Positions 24,804 to 32,372 of a stretch of 64,000 nucleotides of DNA are shown in pieces. Under the pieces are notes generated by a model that ran no database searches, had not been told where the DNA came from, and saw only the letters and a list, made by a program, of their open reading frames with translations. The translations under genes and the position numbers were made by a program. Numbering within the stretch: the first letter of the stretch is position 1; every line of letters begins with the position of its first letter. The stretch is from Bradyrhizobium sp. CIAT3101 (GTDB lineage: Bacteria > Pseudomonadota > Alphaproteobacteria > Rhizobiales > Xanthobacteraceae), in contig NZ_CP121634.1 of the NCBI RefSeq assembly GCF_029714945.1, positions 8,887,001-8,951,000 of the forward strand, read 5' to 3'.

Positions 24804-26108
24804 CTATTGATCGGGTACTGCCTCCTGAGGTTTGTCTGCTCGAACAGACGTCTGCAACTGCGCGGGGTCAACACTGTTCCGCTCTGCCCAATCGATCAGA
24901 TTTTTCGGTCGATAAGTGAGATCAGCACGCCACCGATTGAAAACGCTAGCGTCGATCGTTTCATTGACGGTGGGATGGGTCCCATCATCACGCACTTCAG
25001 GATCCGCACCAATCGCACGATAGAGTGGCGAACTGATATGGTGATAGATCCCGTAGCCGAATTTCGTGTAGGAATCGGCAATCGGCGCGGTAACGGAGTC
25101 ACCGTCGAGTTCGACTTCCGAACGGAATGCCAACCCAAGCGCCTCGGCCTTCTTCATTAACCAACGCAGCGGCGCCTGATTCAAGAGATCGGTTTCGTAA
25201 CCGCCGCCGACATTGGCGTGGGCGCCCACGAACCAGCGCTGCTCGACGCTAGACATCGGGCGCGGCTGCGCAATCACCGCCTTTGGATCTTTTGGATGGC
25301 GGACTGTCCAAAGAGTTGGCGCGAAGTCGTTGCGATGTTCATCAATCGCAAGGGCGTGAAACCCGTTGAGGATATGGATGCGCAGTCCAGTTTGGAGATA
25401 ATCGAACTGCGATCGGCTGATTCCAGCGAAATTTCCAGCAGCGAGACCAACCGAGCCGACGGTATCCCATACTCCGATCATCTTCACATCCGCCGGCTGG
25501 GAATATTTGAGCAGCCATCTTTCCTGCTGCGACAACTTACCCGCGTCGGGTGACGCCTGTATTTCCTTCAGCCTCCAGATGCTCTCCTCGTCACCCTTCC
25601 TGTAGCGCTCAAATAGTTCCGCCACACCGATCGGAGAACCGGCCTTCAAAACGCCGTCGATCGCGATCAATCCAGCTAGTGCTCTCGCGGTGTATGCGCC
25701 ACGGCTAAAGCCGAAGATGAAAATTTCATCGCCGTCATTGTAATTCTCGATCAGCCACTCGTAGGCCAGGCGAATGTTGTCGTCCAATCCTTGGCCGAAC
25801 ATTCCGCCGAGAACGCCGTTAACGCCGACTGAGTAGTAAACGAGCTGGGGCTTGTCATCCTTGCTTTTCGCCGCGGTCAGCGCTCGCATTCGCCAGACGT
25901 TCGTATTGCTGTCGACGCTGTTCCAGGTGCCGTCTAGATAAACGGCCAGGCGCTTCTGCTTCCGGTCCGCGCCGGCGAATGTCGGCTGGCTCCCGCTTTT
26001 TTCTGCGGGACGGCCGACCAGCACGCCGATCCAGACGATTGCGACGACGGCGAGAAGGAAGCCGATAGTGTGCGCGGTCCGTTCAACGAACCGGAGAATT
26101 TTCTTCAT
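24804..26108 (-). CDS. DUF2235 alpha/beta-hydrolase (Tle1-like phospholipase family), membrane-anchored
   Basis: This 434-residue protein has one N-terminal membrane segment (about residues 13-32, IGFLLAVVAIVWIGVLVG). A DUF2235 domain follows: LAVYLDGTWNS near 54-64, the nucleophile elbow FGFSRGAYTAR (GxSxG) near 151-161, and WFVGAHANVGGG (about 280) holding the likely His. The family includes type VI secretion phospholipase effectors, but the fixed N-terminal anchor and lack of T6SS genes argue against secretion here. It lies 20 nt after a broken fragment and about 320 nt after the E1 of Ubl operon 2 on the same strand, so it may be read with that operon. The frame is intact. Confidence 0.85.
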   Translation of the reverse strand: MKKILRFVERTAHTIGFLLAVVAIVWIGVLVGRPAEKSGSQPTFAGADRKQKRLAVYLDGTWNSVDSNTNVWRMRALTAAKSKDDKPQLVYYSVGVNGVLGGMFGQGLDDNIRLAYEWLIENYNDGDEIFIFGFSRGAYTARALAGLIAIDGVLKAGSPIGVAELFERYRKGDEESIWRLKEIQASPDAGKLSQQERWLLKYSQPADVKMIGVWDTVGSVGLAAGNFAGISRSQFDYLQTGLRIHILNGFHALAIDEHRNDFAPTLWTVRHPKDPKAVIAQPRPMSSVEQRWFVGAHANVGGGYETDLLNQAPLRWLMKKAEALGLAFRSEVELDGDSVTAPIADSYTKFGYGIYHHISSPLYRAIGADPEVRDDGTHPTVNETIDASVFNRWRADLTYRPKNLIDWAERNSVDPAQLQTSVRADKPQEAVPDQ

Positions 26109-26127
26109 GTCATTCGTTCCGGATGGT

Positions 26128-26344
26128 TCATGACAGCCAGAGGGCGTAGGCCTGAATGTCGATCATCGGGACCGTGCCGCTGAACTGGAGCGTAGAGATC
26201 AGGTTGAACGGGATGGCCGTCGCGGGGCGTCGGTCTTTGGTGAAGGCATAGAGCACCGAGTTGATCGTCAGGGAGCGATAGGATCCGCTGAACGCCCTTG
26301 AGCAGGTCGGCTTCCGCTGAATGGGTTTTGAGTTGAGCCGCCAC
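26128..26344 (-). pseudogene. Small frameshifted fragment between E1-2 and DUF2235
   Basis: One frame supplies AAQLKTHSAEADLLKGVQ (from 26344) and another, after about 26280, supplies RSLTINSVLYAFTKDRR and TAIPFNLISTLQFSGTV before a stop at 26128. Joined, they give about 71 residues. This looks like a small protein, or the end of a larger one, that has shifted frame. I do not recognise the family. Confidence 0.4.
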
Positions 26345-26431
26345 GTTTTTCTCCGGATGCCACTGATCGCCATGACCGACCGGTCACGCGCCCCTATTCC
26401 ATGCACTCAATTCGTCGTCCGCCACCCGACG

Positions 26432-27976
26432 TCAGACCGCTTCCGCACCATACTTTGCTCGATAGACGCCGATGTAGTCCGGGTCCTGGCAGATGCACCG
26501 AACCGGTCCCTGCGCTCGCTTCAACATTGGAAAAGTGATGCGTCCGGGTAACGCGCGCGTCAGATCGACCACCGAACGCGTCGCAGGTTGTGCTGCCCGA
26601 ACGTCCGGCGTCGACGCGACGATCTCGGCCGCGAGCATCACGCCCGCCAGTGCCGACTGAAACGCCATGGGCACTTCGAGTTCGGGACCCGCACCGTCGG
26701 CAGCGCGTAGAATGGCGTTGCCGCAGATCGCTTTCTGACGGAACGCGCGAAGCGGGAGGTTGGCAAAGGGCAGAAGTGCCTCCACGTCGGCGCCGACGTT
26801 GGCGGCGATCTCGCGCACGAACGGTTCTCCGACGGGCGAGCCCAGATAGAGCATGGTGCGCACACGCAGGATCTGCTCTTGCGTCCGAAACCCAAGTTCT
26901 TCGGCCACGATCTCGTCCTCGTTCCGCCGCTTGCCCGTCGGCAGATACAGGCACGCCAGACAAGCCTCGTTGCCGTCGAAGCCGTGTCGCGAAATGCCGA
27001 GGTCGCCAGCCTGCGTCCATGCGTTGTACACGCGTCGCGGCAACGAGCCTTGGACCTGAATGCGGTCGCGCACGCTGTCGAGCGCCACGGCGACGCGGTC
27101 GAAGCGATGGTGACCCGCCTGTTCCACGTATCCGGCCCAGGACATAGGGAAGGCTCGCGCTTCAATGCCGCTGTCCTTCAACGCCGAAGCCGCCAGCGCG
27201 ACCTTGGAAGCGTCGATGTCCGTCATCGTAGTGAGCAGGTAACGCTGCAGGTTGGTCAGATCGACCGCTTCGTGGTCGATGAGGTGGATCTCACCCTTCA
27301 CGCCGCGCAGCCGCGACATGGCCCAAATGAAGGCGTTGCCGATCGCCCCGACTCCGGCGAGTTGGACCAGCCCGAGATCGAGGCCGGCTCGGAGGTCGTC
27401 ATTGGCGCCGGTAGTTCCCAGCTCGAAGTTGAGAAGGGAAAACGTCACGTCGACATCGAGTTCTGGCTTGACAATCCACGATTCGAAGACCGCCCGGAAG
27501 ACGTTCGCCATGGCGATACATGCCGCCGCGCCGGCGCCGAAAGGGTTCGGGCTTCCGCCCGAGCCGACCGGGGCGACGGTCGAGACGCGGGCGATCCACC
27601 GATCGGACCCCATGTAGACAGTAGCGTCGGTCTCGAGGTTCGTTTTTCCGGCAACCACCGCCACGTGAAGATCGGTGCCGATTTCCGTCACGATCTGCAG
27701 ATTCGGATTGATGTGTCGCATCAACGCGATCAGTTCGTCCGCAAGCACGTCGTCGCCGTCGAGCATCAGCACGCGAACGCGAGGATAGAGACGCGCAATA
27801 AGCCTCGCCGCCATATCGAGCGATGCCAGGCCCTCTGCGGTCGAAGCGGCCTGCGAATCGAAGGCGAGCGTCACCACCGTCTCGGCCAACCGCTGTTCGA
27901 AGGCGTCGGGATGGACGTCGCGCAGCACTTGCGCGACGCTCTGGCGTGCGCGGTCGAAGAAAGGAGCGAGGCCCAT
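26432..27976 (-). CDS. E1-like ThiF-family activating enzyme of Ubl system 2
   Basis: In this 514-residue protein, residues 1-190 form an N-terminal alpha/beta domain. A ThiF adenylation domain follows, with LAGVGAIGNAF near 206-216, the acidic strand end HLIDHEAVDL and TNLQRYLL near 241-248. Later CLAC and CIC pairs could bind zinc, and ICGNAI offers a candidate thiol. The frame is open to 28087, but the ATG at 27976 follows the JAB stop by 2 nt and matches the operon's tight spacing. It should adenylate the C-terminal Gly of the poly-Ubl protein. It differs clearly from E1-1 in sequence and domain length, so the two systems are not recent duplicates. Confidence 0.86.
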   Translation of the reverse strand: MGLAPFFDRARQSVAQVLRDVHPDAFEQRLAETVVTLAFDSQAASTAEGLASLDMAARLIARLYPRVRVLMLDGDDVLADELIALMRHINPNLQIVTEIGTDLHVAVVAGKTNLETDATVYMGSDRWIARVSTVAPVGSGGSPNPFGAGAAACIAMANVFRAVFESWIVKPELDVDVTFSLLNFELGTTGANDDLRAGLDLGLVQLAGVGAIGNAFIWAMSRLRGVKGEIHLIDHEAVDLTNLQRYLLTTMTDIDASKVALAASALKDSGIEARAFPMSWAGYVEQAGHHRFDRVAVALDSVRDRIQVQGSLPRRVYNAWTQAGDLGISRHGFDGNEACLACLYLPTGKRRNEDEIVAEELGFRTQEQILRVRTMLYLGSPVGEPFVREIAANVGADVEALLPFANLPLRAFRQKAICGNAILRAADGAGPELEVPMAFQSALAGVMLAAEIVASTPDVRAAQPATRSVVDLTRALPGRITFPMLKRAQGPVRCICQDPDYIGVYRAKYGAEAV

Positions 27977-27978
27977 CG

Positions 27979-28491
27979 TCAGCCCTCCACGATGTTGAAG
28001 ATGGCGGCTGCGGCGGCAACCGACTTCCATTCTGGACGTGAGCCGGACTTCCACCAAGGACGCGGCGTGAGCCGGTAGGTCGCGCAACGCGCGATGGAGA
28101 AGGGATCGCGCGCGAAGTCCGGTACCACCAGCGAGAATGCGCCGAGCGCCGTCGCGATCGCGTATTCGTCGTCCATCTCGCTGTGGTAGGCGTGCGTCGG
28201 ATGGCTGTGGATCTGCGCCAACAGCCGCAGCTTGGATCTGTAGAGATACAGGTTGATGCGCTGCAGCTCGGGCCCCGGCACCATGACGGCGAGGCCATGG
28301 TCGCTGCGAATGCCCTGCTGTTCGGGAATGATCACTTCGCGGACGTCGAAGACATGGCCCTCCTGCACGCCCGCCCAGAGCGCCATGCCCTCGAGGCCAC
28401 GCATGCCCGTCGCGGCGAGATGCGCGTGGGTGCGGGTCATTACGGAACGCGGCAGCATCACCGAGGTGACCCCCGTCAGGGAGACCTTCAT
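27979..28491 (-). CDS. JAB/MPN metalloprotease of Ubl system 2
   Basis: This 170-residue protein has a JAMM site made of Glu34 (LEGMALW), His95 and His97 in IHSHP, then Ser104 and Asp107. The loop between the second His and the Ser is one residue shorter than in the standard motif and in JAB-1. The ATG at 28491 overlaps the E2-like stop (ATGA, 28488-28491), so I reject the longer frame to 28626. Its expected job is to remove or trim the Ubl modifier. The poly-Ubl already ends in Gly, which favours deconjugation or cutting between Ubl units. Confidence 0.86.
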   Translation of the reverse strand: MKVSLTGVTSVMLPRSVMTRTHAHLAATGMRGLEGMALWAGVQEGHVFDVREVIIPEQQGIRSDHGLAVMVPGPELQRINLYLYRSKLRLLAQIHSHPTHAYHSEMDDEYAIATALGAFSLVVPDFARDPFSIARCATYRLTPRPWWKSGSRPEWKSVAAAAAIFNIVEG

Positions 28492-29078
28492 GCTGGCGTC
28501 TCCGACTGTCCCAACACCATGTTGACCATGAACTGAAGCTGATTCATCGGCTGGGCGCCGTAGCGCCACACCGTCTCCAGCAGAGCGAAGAGGCGTCCCT
28601 CGCCGGTGTTCCGATGAAGCTCCCATGCATCGCCCGAATGGGCGGGATGGTCGTGATAGGCGCGCGTGCCGGGCAGACAGAGGAACCCCGGCATCGTCGG
28701 CATGTGCGGATAGTGCTGGTAAAGGTTGACCCGCTGCGGCGGCATTTGCGCCGCGATCTCCGTCGGGATGGCGGGATCGACCGGCAGCAACCGCGGAAGA
28801 TGCGTCATCATCTCCGACGCAGCCAGTTCCCGATCCTCGAAAGGGTCGACGAACGTGATCGCCAAAGGCCGGACGTCGTAGTCGATGAAATCCGCCTTGA
28901 CCGCGAATGGAATGACCCGGGGCCGCATCCCGACGGTCGCGAAGGCGACTTTAACGTACGGGAATTCGGCCGACATGATCCACCAGCCGCGCGAGATCAG
29001 CGTGGGCTGGATCTCGCGCAGTTGGCCGACTTCGCGCGCGAACTTGCGCCGGCTGACCTCGCTGTCGACGGCCTGCAT
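28488..29078 (-). CDS. E2-like protein with CEHH putative metal-binding motif, Ubl system 2
   Basis: This 196-residue protein resembles the CEHH domain family found in bacterial Ubl operons. The segment GFLCLPGTRAYHDHPAHSGD plus WELHR holds the conserved Cys, His, His, Glu and His. Upstream is a beta-rich E2-like half (PYVKVAFATVG to LAITFVDPF). The Cys may be the conjugating thiol or a metal ligand; family descriptions call it a predicted metal-binding domain. It starts inside the Ubl stop (TGATG, 29080-29076) and ends overlapping the JAB start, so it is translationally coupled on both sides. Confidence 0.75.
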   Translation of the reverse strand: MQAVDSEVSRRKFAREVGQLREIQPTLISRGWWIMSAEFPYVKVAFATVGMRPRVIPFAVKADFIDYDVRPLAITFVDPFEDRELAASEMMTHLPRLLPVDPAIPTEIAAQMPPQRVNLYQHYPHMPTMPGFLCLPGTRAYHDHPAHSGDAWELHRNTGEGRLFALLETVWRYGAQPMNQLQFMVNMVLGQSETPA

Positions 29079-29770
29079 CAGCCTGCCGCTCCGGCTTTGA
29101 GGCTCGCCAGCAGGGTCGCCCCGTCCTTGATGTCGAGTTCGGCAAGCGTCTTCGACACGTCCAGGACGTTGCCGGGTTCGTCGGTCACCTGCCAGGCGTC
29201 GACGGGCTGGCCGGTGTTCTCGCTCTCCTTGAGCGCCTTCTCCAGCAACTTGACCAACTGCTCGGAAGGCTTGCCCTCGACGGGCGTGGGCTCGCCGTTG
29301 ATCACGAAGATGACGTGCAGCTTGTTGTGCAGATGGCTCTCGCGGCTGTAGATGCGCTCGATCTTCGGTCCGGCCAGATCAATCGTTCCGCCGCGCGGCA
29401 CGACGATCTCTTGCTGACCAATCACATCGACCACGATCTCGCGGTCGTCCGCGATCTTGCCGTAGGCGCGCACGTCCGCCTCGGCGATGGTCGGAGAGCC
29501 CCACTCCCAGCCGAGATCCTCCACGGTGAACTCGAAGACCCGATCGCTCATCATGGCGCGGAAGTTCGGCTTGGCTCCACCGCCGAGCTTCACCGAAGCC
29601 TCGAGACCGACCGAGCTCGTGTAGCCGTCGTTGATCTGGATCAGGCACCAGTCAGCCGCTGGGTTGTGCCCCGAATGCGAGCGAACCTCACGACCATTCA
29701 TCTCTTTGTTTTCGTTATGGTATTCTACACCGTCGACTTCGAACGCAAACTTTTCCTTCAGGTCGCTCAT
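29078..29770 (-). CDS. Poly-ubiquitin-like protein (multiubiquitin domain) of system 2
   Basis: This 230-residue protein is built of about three beta-grasp units: residues 5-75 (FAFEVDGVEYHN, with a WCLIQINDG strand), about 80-145 (FEFTVEDLGWEWGS to EIVVPRGG) and 150-230 (HVIFVINGEPTPVEG to TLLASLKAG). It ends AGAAG, with the terminal Gly already exposed. The first unit matches the multiubiquitin domain type. It is the first gene of operon 2, behind a promoter that overlaps a palindrome shared with the WYL gene. It would be activated by the E1 and attached to targets or to itself. Confidence 0.83.
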   Translation of the reverse strand: MSDLKEKFAFEVDGVEYHNENKEMNGREVRSHSGHNPAADWCLIQINDGYTSSVGLEASVKLGGGAKPNFRAMMSDRVFEFTVEDLGWEWGSPTIAEADVRAYGKIADDREIVVDVIGQQEIVVPRGGTIDLAGPKIERIYSRESHLHNKLHVIFVINGEPTPVEGKPSEQLVKLLEKALKESENTGQPVDAWQVTDEPGNVLDVSKTLAELDIKDGATLLASLKAGAAG

Positions 29771-29834
29771 TGTTTTGCCTCTTACGTTATCCCGCCCAAA
29801 CCTTGGGCAATCGCGTTAACCAAGGCCCGAGGCT

Positions 29835-29889
29835 TTGCGCACCTGAGGCTCTGTCCATAATATATGGGTAGGAGTTGGTATCGCGTCAA
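29835..29889. promoter_or_regulatory. Overlapping divergent promoters and palindromic operator (operon 2 / WYL)
   Basis: A 13-bp palindrome CCATA-ATA-TATGG (29855-29867) lies in the 170-nt gap. On the minus strand TTGACG (29889-29884) is followed after 19 nt by TATATT (29864-29859). On the plus strand TTGCGC (29835-29840) is followed after 17 nt by TAATAT (29858-29863). Both -10 boxes fall within the palindrome, so one bound repressor dimer could block both directions. The WYL protein is the obvious candidate. Confidence 0.55.
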
Positions 29890-29940
29890 GTAACTGGATG
29901 TATAGTTTTTCTACGCGTCGCCTTTTACGAGGTATTTTAG

Positions 29941-30858
29941 ATGGATGAGGGTGAGAAACTAAGATGGGGCGTCCAGCGAAGGCTTGAATTCATCGATTTC
30001 AGGTTGTTTTGGTTAGGCCGCTTCAATCGTAGCGATATGGTGGACACCTTCGGGATCTCTCCCCAGCAGGCCTCGGCCGACATCGCCCAATACGAGAAAA
30101 TCGCGCCGAAAAATCTGGCTTATGACCGCACGGAGAAAGCCTACAAGCGCGCCGGCGACTTCAAACCGGCGTTCATCGGCGAAACGATCGAGCGGTATCT
30201 TCTGCAGATCGTTGCCATCGAGAACGGATGGCTACGGCAAGACGACACCTGGTTCGACTCCATCCCGCCAGTCGAGGTCGTGACCCTGGGGCGTCGCCCC
30301 ACCGATCCGGCGATCTTGCTGCGCGTCCTCGACGCGGTCCGCAACAGACTCGAGATCTCCATCGCCTATTCTTCCATGACTGGATCTGAAGAACGTCCGC
30401 GCACCATCGCTCCCCATGCGCTGGCCCACAGCTTCGGCCGATGGTACCTGCGATGCTGGTCACGCGAGCACAACGACTTTCGAGACTATGCACTGAACCG
30501 GATCAGTAATGTCGACGTTCAAGGCGTGTCGCCGGTTGACCCAGCCTTGGATTTCGAGTGGATCCACATGATCAATTTGGTGATCGTTCCGAACCCGGGC
30601 CTGTCGCCCGAGCGTCAAGCCCAGGTCGCCGTCGAGCATGCCATGACGAACGGGCGTCTGGTGCGGCCATGCCGACTAAGTCTGAGCTTCTATCTCATGA
30701 GCGAACACAATTTGGACGTCGATCCGGGCGTCCTTGATCCCAAAAAACAACAGATCATCTTACAAAACCGAGACGAAGTCATGCAGGCGCGTTCTGCCGC
30801 CCGCCAGATGGCGATCGAAGCGCTTGCGCGCGCTCAGGCATCGGGATCGGTCAGTTGA
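29941..30858 (+). CDS. WYL-domain transcriptional regulator (CapW/BrxR-like)
   Basis: This 305-residue protein has an N-terminal winged helix (residues 10-75, with RLEFIDFRLFWLGRFNRSDM and GISPQQASADIAQYE). A WYL domain follows (about 120-200) with HALAHSFGRWYLRCWSREHN and FRDYALNRIS, then a C-terminal WCX-like extension. This layout matches repressors of CBASS and BREX defence operons, which release DNA when the WYL domain senses a ligand. It is divergent from Ubl operon 2 and is followed after 49 nt by a nucleotidyltransferase gene. The family call is firm; control of operon 2 is inferred. Confidence 0.87.
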   Translation: MDEGEKLRWGVQRRLEFIDFRLFWLGRFNRSDMVDTFGISPQQASADIAQYEKIAPKNLAYDRTEKAYKRAGDFKPAFIGETIERYLLQIVAIENGWLRQDDTWFDSIPPVEVVTLGRRPTDPAILLRVLDAVRNRLEISIAYSSMTGSEERPRTIAPHALAHSFGRWYLRCWSREHNDFRDYALNRISNVDVQGVSPVDPALDFEWIHMINLVIVPNPGLSPERQAQVAVEHAMTNGRLVRPCRLSLSFYLMSEHNLDVDPGVLDPKKQQIILQNRDEVMQARSAARQMAIEALARAQASGSVS

Positions 30859-30907
30859 TTCAATTTCTACAACGTCTGCGACCTTCGAAACGAGCAGACA
30901 GTCGGCC

Positions 30908-31588
30908 ATGTCGGTAGTCGCGACCTTATTGTTTGGGAGCGTCGCAAGATCGGACCATGAAGAGAGATCGGACACCGATCTGCTGATGGTCAATCTCGAC
31001 GACGAGACACGCCACATTTCGGTGGGGCATGCATCGATATTTCTGTACCCGTGGCTTCGGCTGAAGCTCGACGCGAAGGAAGGCGATCTTTTTGCGTGCC
31101 ACCTCGCTTACGAGGCGAAGGCGATATTCGATCCGCAAGGATATCTGTTGAAGCTCAAGAAGTCCTTTCGCTTCAAGTCCGACTATCAGTTGGAGATAGC
31201 TAGAGCGAGCGAATTCGGATGGTTCCTAGCGAGATTTGGCGAAGGACTTAACTCCTCACTGCAAGCGAAGAGAATTCTCTGGTGCGTCAGAACAATCCTA
31301 ATCGCGCGTAGCGCGGAACACCACGATCCCGTCTTCGCACCCCGGCTACTCGCGGCCCAATCCAAATCGGAGGCGGCTCGCGAACTGTTGTCGAACCGCC
31401 ACGGCCGGAGCGACGATGCAACCCTGCGCCACTTCCTACGACTGTTTCTGATGGAGGAAACGAAGGTGGAGTCCTTCCACCAGCAGGCCGGCCGAGCCGC
31501 CTTCGCTCGTCGTTTCAAGGAAACGTCCAACAAGGTCGCGCTTCAGACGCTTCGACAAGAAGAGAGTAGCCAAGCCGGTTACAACTGA
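30908..31588 (+). CDS. Pol-beta-superfamily (MNT-like) nucleotidyltransferase
   Basis: The 226-residue protein starts at the ATG at 30908; an open frame from 30734 only overlaps the WYL gene. The catalytic motif LLFGSVARSD followed by ERSDTDLL (GS-x10-DxD, about residues 9-25) is complete. The rest is mostly helical with no second known domain. It lacks the larger CD-NTase fold, so a cyclic-oligonucleotide product is less likely than single NMP transfer to a protein or RNA. I recall published comparative analyses that place pol-beta transferases near bacterial Ubl-E2-JAB-E1 operons, which would make it a plausible part of system 2. Confidence 0.75.
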   Translation: MSVVATLLFGSVARSDHEERSDTDLLMVNLDDETRHISVGHASIFLYPWLRLKLDAKEGDLFACHLAYEAKAIFDPQGYLLKLKKSFRFKSDYQLEIARASEFGWFLARFGEGLNSSLQAKRILWCVRTILIARSAEHHDPVFAPRLLAAQSKSEAARELLSNRHGRSDDATLRHFLRLFLMEETKVESFHQQAGRAAFARRFKETSNKVALQTLRQEESSQAGYN

Positions 31589-31843
31589 ACTGTGGTGTGC
31601 GGTAAGGCCGTCGCCCATCCGACCACTATTTTCGTCGCGATGAATCTCGTACCAGTCGCGATCTTCCAGCGCACACTAGTAACGATTCCTTTTTCTACGC
31701 GGCGGCATCCATTTTCGCGATTGCCGCAATCCTCCCCTTCCAACGAACGTGCCGCCGATCCATCACACAGTGCATGAGCATGATTGGGCGCGCTGCAGCA
31801 TTCTCAAGCGTGATCGGTTTGTTGGCAACCTCAGGGGAAATTG

Positions 31844-32074
31844 ATGTCCGACAGAACATTTCTGACCGCTGAAGAGGTCTCCGAAAGATATCGTAGCAGC
31901 GTTTCAGTTGGCACTCTTCGAAATTGGCGAGCGATGAAGATCGGTCCAACCTTCGTCAAGATTGGCAAGGCTGTTTTGTATCCAATGAATGAACTTGAAG
32001 CATGGGATCAAAGGAATACTGTGACTTGCCGAGCTTCAAAGGGCCTCGACGTGGATAAAGGTGAAGAAGCGTGA
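31844..32074 (+). CDS. AlpA/excisionase-like small HTH protein
   Basis: This 76-residue protein has a MerR-like winged HTH of the excisionase type: FLTAEEVSERY near residues 6-16, then VGTLRNWRAMKIGPTFVKIG. AGGGGA lies at 31833-31838, 5 nt before the ATG. Such proteins regulate or direct excision of integrated elements. It sits 90 nt from the radC junction, so it may mark the island's end. No integrase is in the window. Confidence 0.7.
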   Translation: MSDRTFLTAEEVSERYRSSVSVGTLRNWRAMKIGPTFVKIGKAVLYPMNELEAWDQRNTVTCRASKGLDVDKGEEA

Positions 32075-32164
32075 AAATCCCGCACGAGCACACAAAGCCG
32101 CCCCCAATTGCCGACCTCTGCAAATCAATCACTTTCTCTAAAGCTATTTATTTTCAATGCATTA

Positions 32165-32344
32165 CTTCAGGCGAGCGGGGTCGTGCATAACCACCCCTCC
32201 GGCGATCCTTCGCCGTCGCAGGCTGATATCCAGATGACCAAGGCGATCATCGACATCGCCAAGCCGCTCGGGATTGCCGTGCACGACCACATCATCGTCG
32301 GCAAGAACGGCCATGCCAGCCTGCGCGGGATGCGGCTGATCTGA
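32165..32344 (+). pseudogene. radC: 3' end of radC at the island boundary
   Basis: From about 32180 the frame encodes [20 protein letters not shown] followed by [14 protein letters not shown] and NGHASLRGM, the C-terminal JAB-like domain of RadC. The upstream part of the 78-codon frame (32108-32164) is unrelated and AT-rich. The first two thirds of RadC are therefore missing. The junction near 32165 is the best estimate of the right edge of the island. No start codon or ribosome site serves this fragment. Confidence 0.8.
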
Positions 32345-32372
32345 GAAACCTTCACGCTAGCGATGAGACGAT

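Noticed and set aside
30908..31588. CD-NTase of a CBASS system
   Set aside because: The protein is too short, with the GS motif near its N-terminus and no second core helix set. No CBASS effector is adjacent. It fits a minimal nucleotidyltransferase better.
32165..32344. A third JAB-type deconjugase gene from the HNHPSGD motif
   Set aside because: The sequence is the RadC subtype of the JAB fold, lacks its first two thirds and has no start. It is a radC remnant.
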